Assembly (NCBI GenBank): GCA_017654935.2
Contig: CM065698.1
Span: forward strand, 287,426 to 351,425
Direction of reading: 5' to 3'
Source: Phymorhynchus buccinoides
Taxonomy: Eukaryota > Mollusca > Gastropoda > Neogastropoda > Raphitomidae
DNA: 64,000 bases
Shown: positions 59,901 through 64,000 of the stretch, piece after piece
Numbering within the stretch: position 1 is the first letter of the stretch
Layout of the letters: each line of letters starts with the position of its first letter
Translations under genes and position numbers: made by a program
The notes under the pieces: generated by a model
Database searches by the model: none
Told to the model about the DNA's origin: nothing
What the model saw: only the letters and a program-made list of their open reading frames with translations

Positions 59901-62900
59901 ATAACAACTGACTAATGATCTCCACACAGCTAGCCTCTATATCCTAACTGACTAATGATCTCCACACAGCTAGCCTCTATATCAGAAAATATAACTGACT
60001 AATGATCTCCACACAGCTAGCCTCTATATCACAGAAAATATATAACAACTGACTAATGATCTCCACACAGCTAGCCTCTATATCACAGAAAATATAACAA
60101 CTGACTAATGATCTCCACACAGCTAGCCTCTATATCAGAAAATATAACAACTGACTAATGATCTCCACACAGCTAGCCTCTATATCAGAAAATATAACAA
60201 CTGACTAATGATCTCCACACAGCTAGCCTCTATATCACAGAAAATATAACAACTGACTAATGATCTCCACACAGCTAGCCTCTATATCAGAAAATATAAC
60301 AACTGACTAATGATCTCCACACAGCTAGCCTCTATATCACAGAAAATATAACAACTGACTAATGATCTCCACACAGCTAGCCTCTATATCAGAAAATATA
60401 ACTGACTAATGATCTCCACACAGCTAGCCTCTATATCACAGAAAATATAACAACTGACTAATGATCTCCACACAGCTAGCCTCTATATCAGAAAATATAA
60501 CTGACTAATGATCTCCACACAGCTAGCCTCTATATCACAGAAAATATAACAAACTGACTAATGATCTCCACACAGCTAGCCTCTATATCACAGAAAATAT
60601 AATAACTGACTAATGATCTCCACACAGCTAGCCTCTATATCACAGAAAATATAACAACTGACTAATGATCTCCACACAGCTAGCCTCTATATCACAGAAA
60701 ATATAACAACTGACTAATGATCTCCACACAGCTAGCCTCTATATCACAGAAAATATAACAACTGACTAATGATCTCCACACAGCTAGCCTCTATATCACA
60801 GAAAAATATAACTGACTAATGATCTCCACACAGCTAGCCTCTATATCACAGAAAATATAACTGACTAATGATCTCCACACAGCTAGCCTCTATATCACAG
60901 AAAATATAACTGACTAATGATCTCCACACAGCTAGCCTCTATATCACAGAAAATATAACTGACTAATGATCTCCACACAGCTAGCCTCTATATCACAGAA
61001 AATATAACAACTGACTAATGATCTCCACACAGCTAGCCTCTATATCACAGAAAAATATAACTGACTAATGATCTCCACACAGCTAGCCTCTATATCACAG
61101 AAAATATAACAACTGACTAATGATCTCCACACAGCTAGCCTCTATATCAGAAAATATAACTGACTAATGATCTCCACACAGCTAGCCTCTATATCACAAA
61201 ATATAACTGACTAATGATCTCCACACAGCTAGCCTCTATATCACAGAAAATATATAACTGACTAATGATCTCCACACAGCTAGCCTCTATATCAGAAAAT
61301 ATAACAACTGACTAATGATCTCCACACAGCTAGCCTCTATATCAGAAAATATAACAACTGACTAATGATCTCCACACAGCTAGCCTCTATATCAGAAAAT
61401 ATAACAACTGACTAATGATCTCCACACAGCTAGCCTCTATATCAGAAAATATAACTGACTAATGATCTCCACACAGCTAGCCTCTATATCAGAAAATATA
61501 ACTGACTAATGATCTCCACACAGCTAGCCTCTATATCAGAAAATATAACTGACTAATGATCTCCACACAGCTAGCCTCTATATCACAGAAAAATATAACT
61601 GACTAATGATCTCCACACAGCTAGCCTCTATATCACAGAAAATATAACTGACTAATGATCTCCACACAGCTAGCCTCTATATCACAGAAAATATAACTGA
61701 CTAATGATCTCCACACAGCTAGCCTCTATATCACAGAAAAATATAACTGACTAATGATCTCCACACAGCTAGCCTCTATATCACAGAAAATATAACTGAC
61801 TAATGATCTCCACACAGCTAGCCTCTATATCACAGAAAATATATAACTGACTAATGATCTCCACACAGCTAGCCTCTATATCACAGAAAATATAACTGAC
61901 TAATGATCTCCACACAGCTAGCCTCTATATCAGAAAATATAACTGACTAATGATCTCCACACAGCTAGCCTCTATATCACAGAAAATATAACAAACTGAC
62001 TAATGATCTCCACACAGCTAGCCTCTATATCACAGAAAATATAACTGACTAATGATCTCCACACAGCTAGCCTCTATATATAACTGACTAATGATCTCCA
62101 CACAGCTAGCCTCTATATCACAGAAAAATATAATAACTGACTAATGATCTCCACACAGCTAGCCTCTATATCACAGAAAAATATAACTGACTAATGATCT
62201 CCACACAGCTAGCCTCTATATCACAGAAAATATAACTGACTAATGATCTCCACACAGCTAGCCTCTATATCACAGAAAATATAATGACTAATGATCTCCA
62301 CACAGCTAGCCTCTATATCATCAGAAAATATAACTGACTAATGATCTCCACACAGCTAGCCTCTATATCACAGAAAATCTCCACACAGCTATATATCAGA
62401 AAATACAACTGACTAATGATCTCCACACAGCTAGCCTCTATATCACAGATCTCCACACAGCTAAATCAGAAAATATAACTGACTAATGATCTCCACACAG
62501 CTAGCCTCTATATCACAGAAAATATAACAAACTGACTAATGATCTCCACACAGCTAGCCTCTATATCACAGAAAATATAACTGACTAATGATCTCCACAC
62601 AGCTAGCCTCTATATCACAGAAAAATATAACTGACTAATGATCTCCACACAGCTAGCCTCTATATCACAGAAAATATAACAACTGACTAATGATCTCCAC
62701 ACAGCTAGCCTCTATATCACAGAAAATATAACTGACTAATGATCTCCACACAGCTAGCCTCTATATCACAGAAAATATAACAACTGACTAATGATCTCCA
62801 CACAGCTAGCCTCTATATCAGAAAATATAACTGACTAATGATCTCCACACAGCTAGCCTCTATATCACAGAAAATATAACAACTGACTAATGATCTCCAC

Positions 62901-64000
62901 ACAGCTAGCCTCTATATCACAGAAAAATATAACTGACTAATGATCTCCACACAGCTAGCCTCTATATCACAGAAAAATATAACAACTGACTAATGATCTC
63001 CACACAGCTAGCCTCTATATCACAGAAAATATAACTGACTAATGATCTCCACACAGCTAGCCTCTATATCACAGAAAATATAACAACTGACTAATGATCT
63101 CCACACAGCTAGCCTCTATATCACAGAAAATATAACTGACTAATGATCTCCACACAGCTAGCCTCTATATCACAGAAAATATAACAACTGACTAATGATC
63201 TCCACACAGCTAGCCTCTATATCAGAAAATATAACTGACTAATGATCTCCACACAGCTAGCCTCTATATCACAGAAAATATAACTGACTAATGATCTCCA
63301 CACAGCTAGCCTCTATATCACAGAAAATATAATAACTGACTAATGATCTCCACACAGCTAGCCTCTATATCAGAAAAATATAACTGACTAATGATCTCCA
63401 CACAGCTAGCCTCTATATCACAGAAAATATAACAACTGACTTAATGATCTCCACACAGCTAGCCTCTATATCAGAAAATATAACTGACTAATGATCTCCA
63501 CACAGCTAGCCTCTATATCACAGAAAATATAACAAACAACTGACTAATGATCTCCACACAGCTAGCCTCTATATCACAGAAAATATAACAACTGACTAAT
63601 GATCTCCACACAGCTAGCCTCTATATCACAGAAAATATAACAACTGACTAATGATCTCCACACAGCTAGCCTCTATATCACAGAAAATATAACTGACTAA
63701 TGATCTCCACACAGCTAGCCTCTATATCACAGAAAATATAACAACTGACTAATGATCTCCACACAGCTAGCCTCTATATCACAGAAAATATAACTGACTA
63801 ATGATCTCCACACAGCTAGCCTCTCCACGCAGCTATCACAGAAAAATATAACTGACTAATGATCTCCACACAGCTAGCCTCTATATCACAAAAAAATAAC
63901 TGACTAATGATCTCCACACAGCTAGCCTCTATATGACACAGAAAATATATCACAAAAAAACAACTGACTAATGATCTCCACACAGCTAGCCTCTATATCA
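47945..64000 (+). repeat. 47-52-bp satellite array, second block
   Basis: More than 16 kb of tandem units of the same family and orientation as 7855-13703. Two independent length choices, ATCACAG or ATCAG and ATAACAACTG or ATAACTG, give unit lengths of 52, 49, 50 or 47 bp. Occasional units are broken or fused (for example 49924-49970, 53070-53105, 54940-54990, 55684-55720, 59620-59700, 62375-62470). Substitutions within the core are rare (CACGCAG for CACACAG, CTCTCT for CTATAT). No gene interrupts it and it continues past the window. Confidence 0.98.

Overview
This is a repeat-dominated window of animal genomic DNA, most likely from a marine mollusc. The evidence is spliced exons of an animal SLC35F6-like carrier, an I-clade (Nimb-like) non-LTR retrotransposon, CR1/L2-type LINE debris with an AGCGCTTTAC-type 3' end, a Ty3/Gypsy LTR element, and very abundant GA/CA microsatellites and minisatellites. 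The host species is inferred, not proven. There is no bacterial-style operon, no CRISPR array and no complete host gene.

Layout: 1-4816 is a purine-rich ~80-bp minisatellite with G-tracts. 4912-5035 (minus) is a short SINE-like unit headed by the 5' end of U2 snRNA. 5070-7354 holds GA/CT/CA microsatellites, an inverted block of the first minisatellite and a small telomere-like array. 7355-7854 is a 500-N gap. 7855-13703 is a 47-52-bp satellite, noisy near the gap. 13718-38652 carries, on the minus strand, three coding exons of an SLC35F6-like membrane carrier (38215-38385, 14651-14761, 13718-13873). They are separated by a 23.4-kb stretch, read here as an intron, filled with minisatellites and transposons. 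Upstream of the first exon lie three extra truncated copies of its 5' part, and a broken copy of the second exon lies beside it.

Within that intron, 22690-32201 is a decayed but nearly full-length I-clade LINE: ORF1 with zinc knuckles, then ORF2 with endonuclease, reverse transcriptase and RNase H. It is flanked by a 13-bp target duplication and has landed on the edge of a 31/41-bp minisatellite (32202-37493). Two copies of a short SINE (22462-22676 and 25622-25864), each with a 16-bp target duplication, share their 3' tail with this LINE, including a hairpin whose stem differs in sequence but still pairs. The LINE is therefore the probable driver of the SINE.

38852-46976 is a Ty3/Gypsy-type LTR retrotransposon with two ~1.4-kb LTRs and a perfect 5-bp target duplication (GACTC), inserted into an ~88-bp satellite. 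Gag, protease and integrase are recognisable but broken. Reverse transcriptase and RNase H are missing, and an antisense L2/CR1-like LINE fragment sits in their place. After a second 500-N gap (47445-47944) the 47-52-bp satellite resumes and runs to the end of the window.

Most long open frames in the window are by-products of tandem repeats and are not listed as genes. Frameshifts at homopolymers and the indel-rich stretches beside the gaps suggest that part of the damage is assembly or consensus error.
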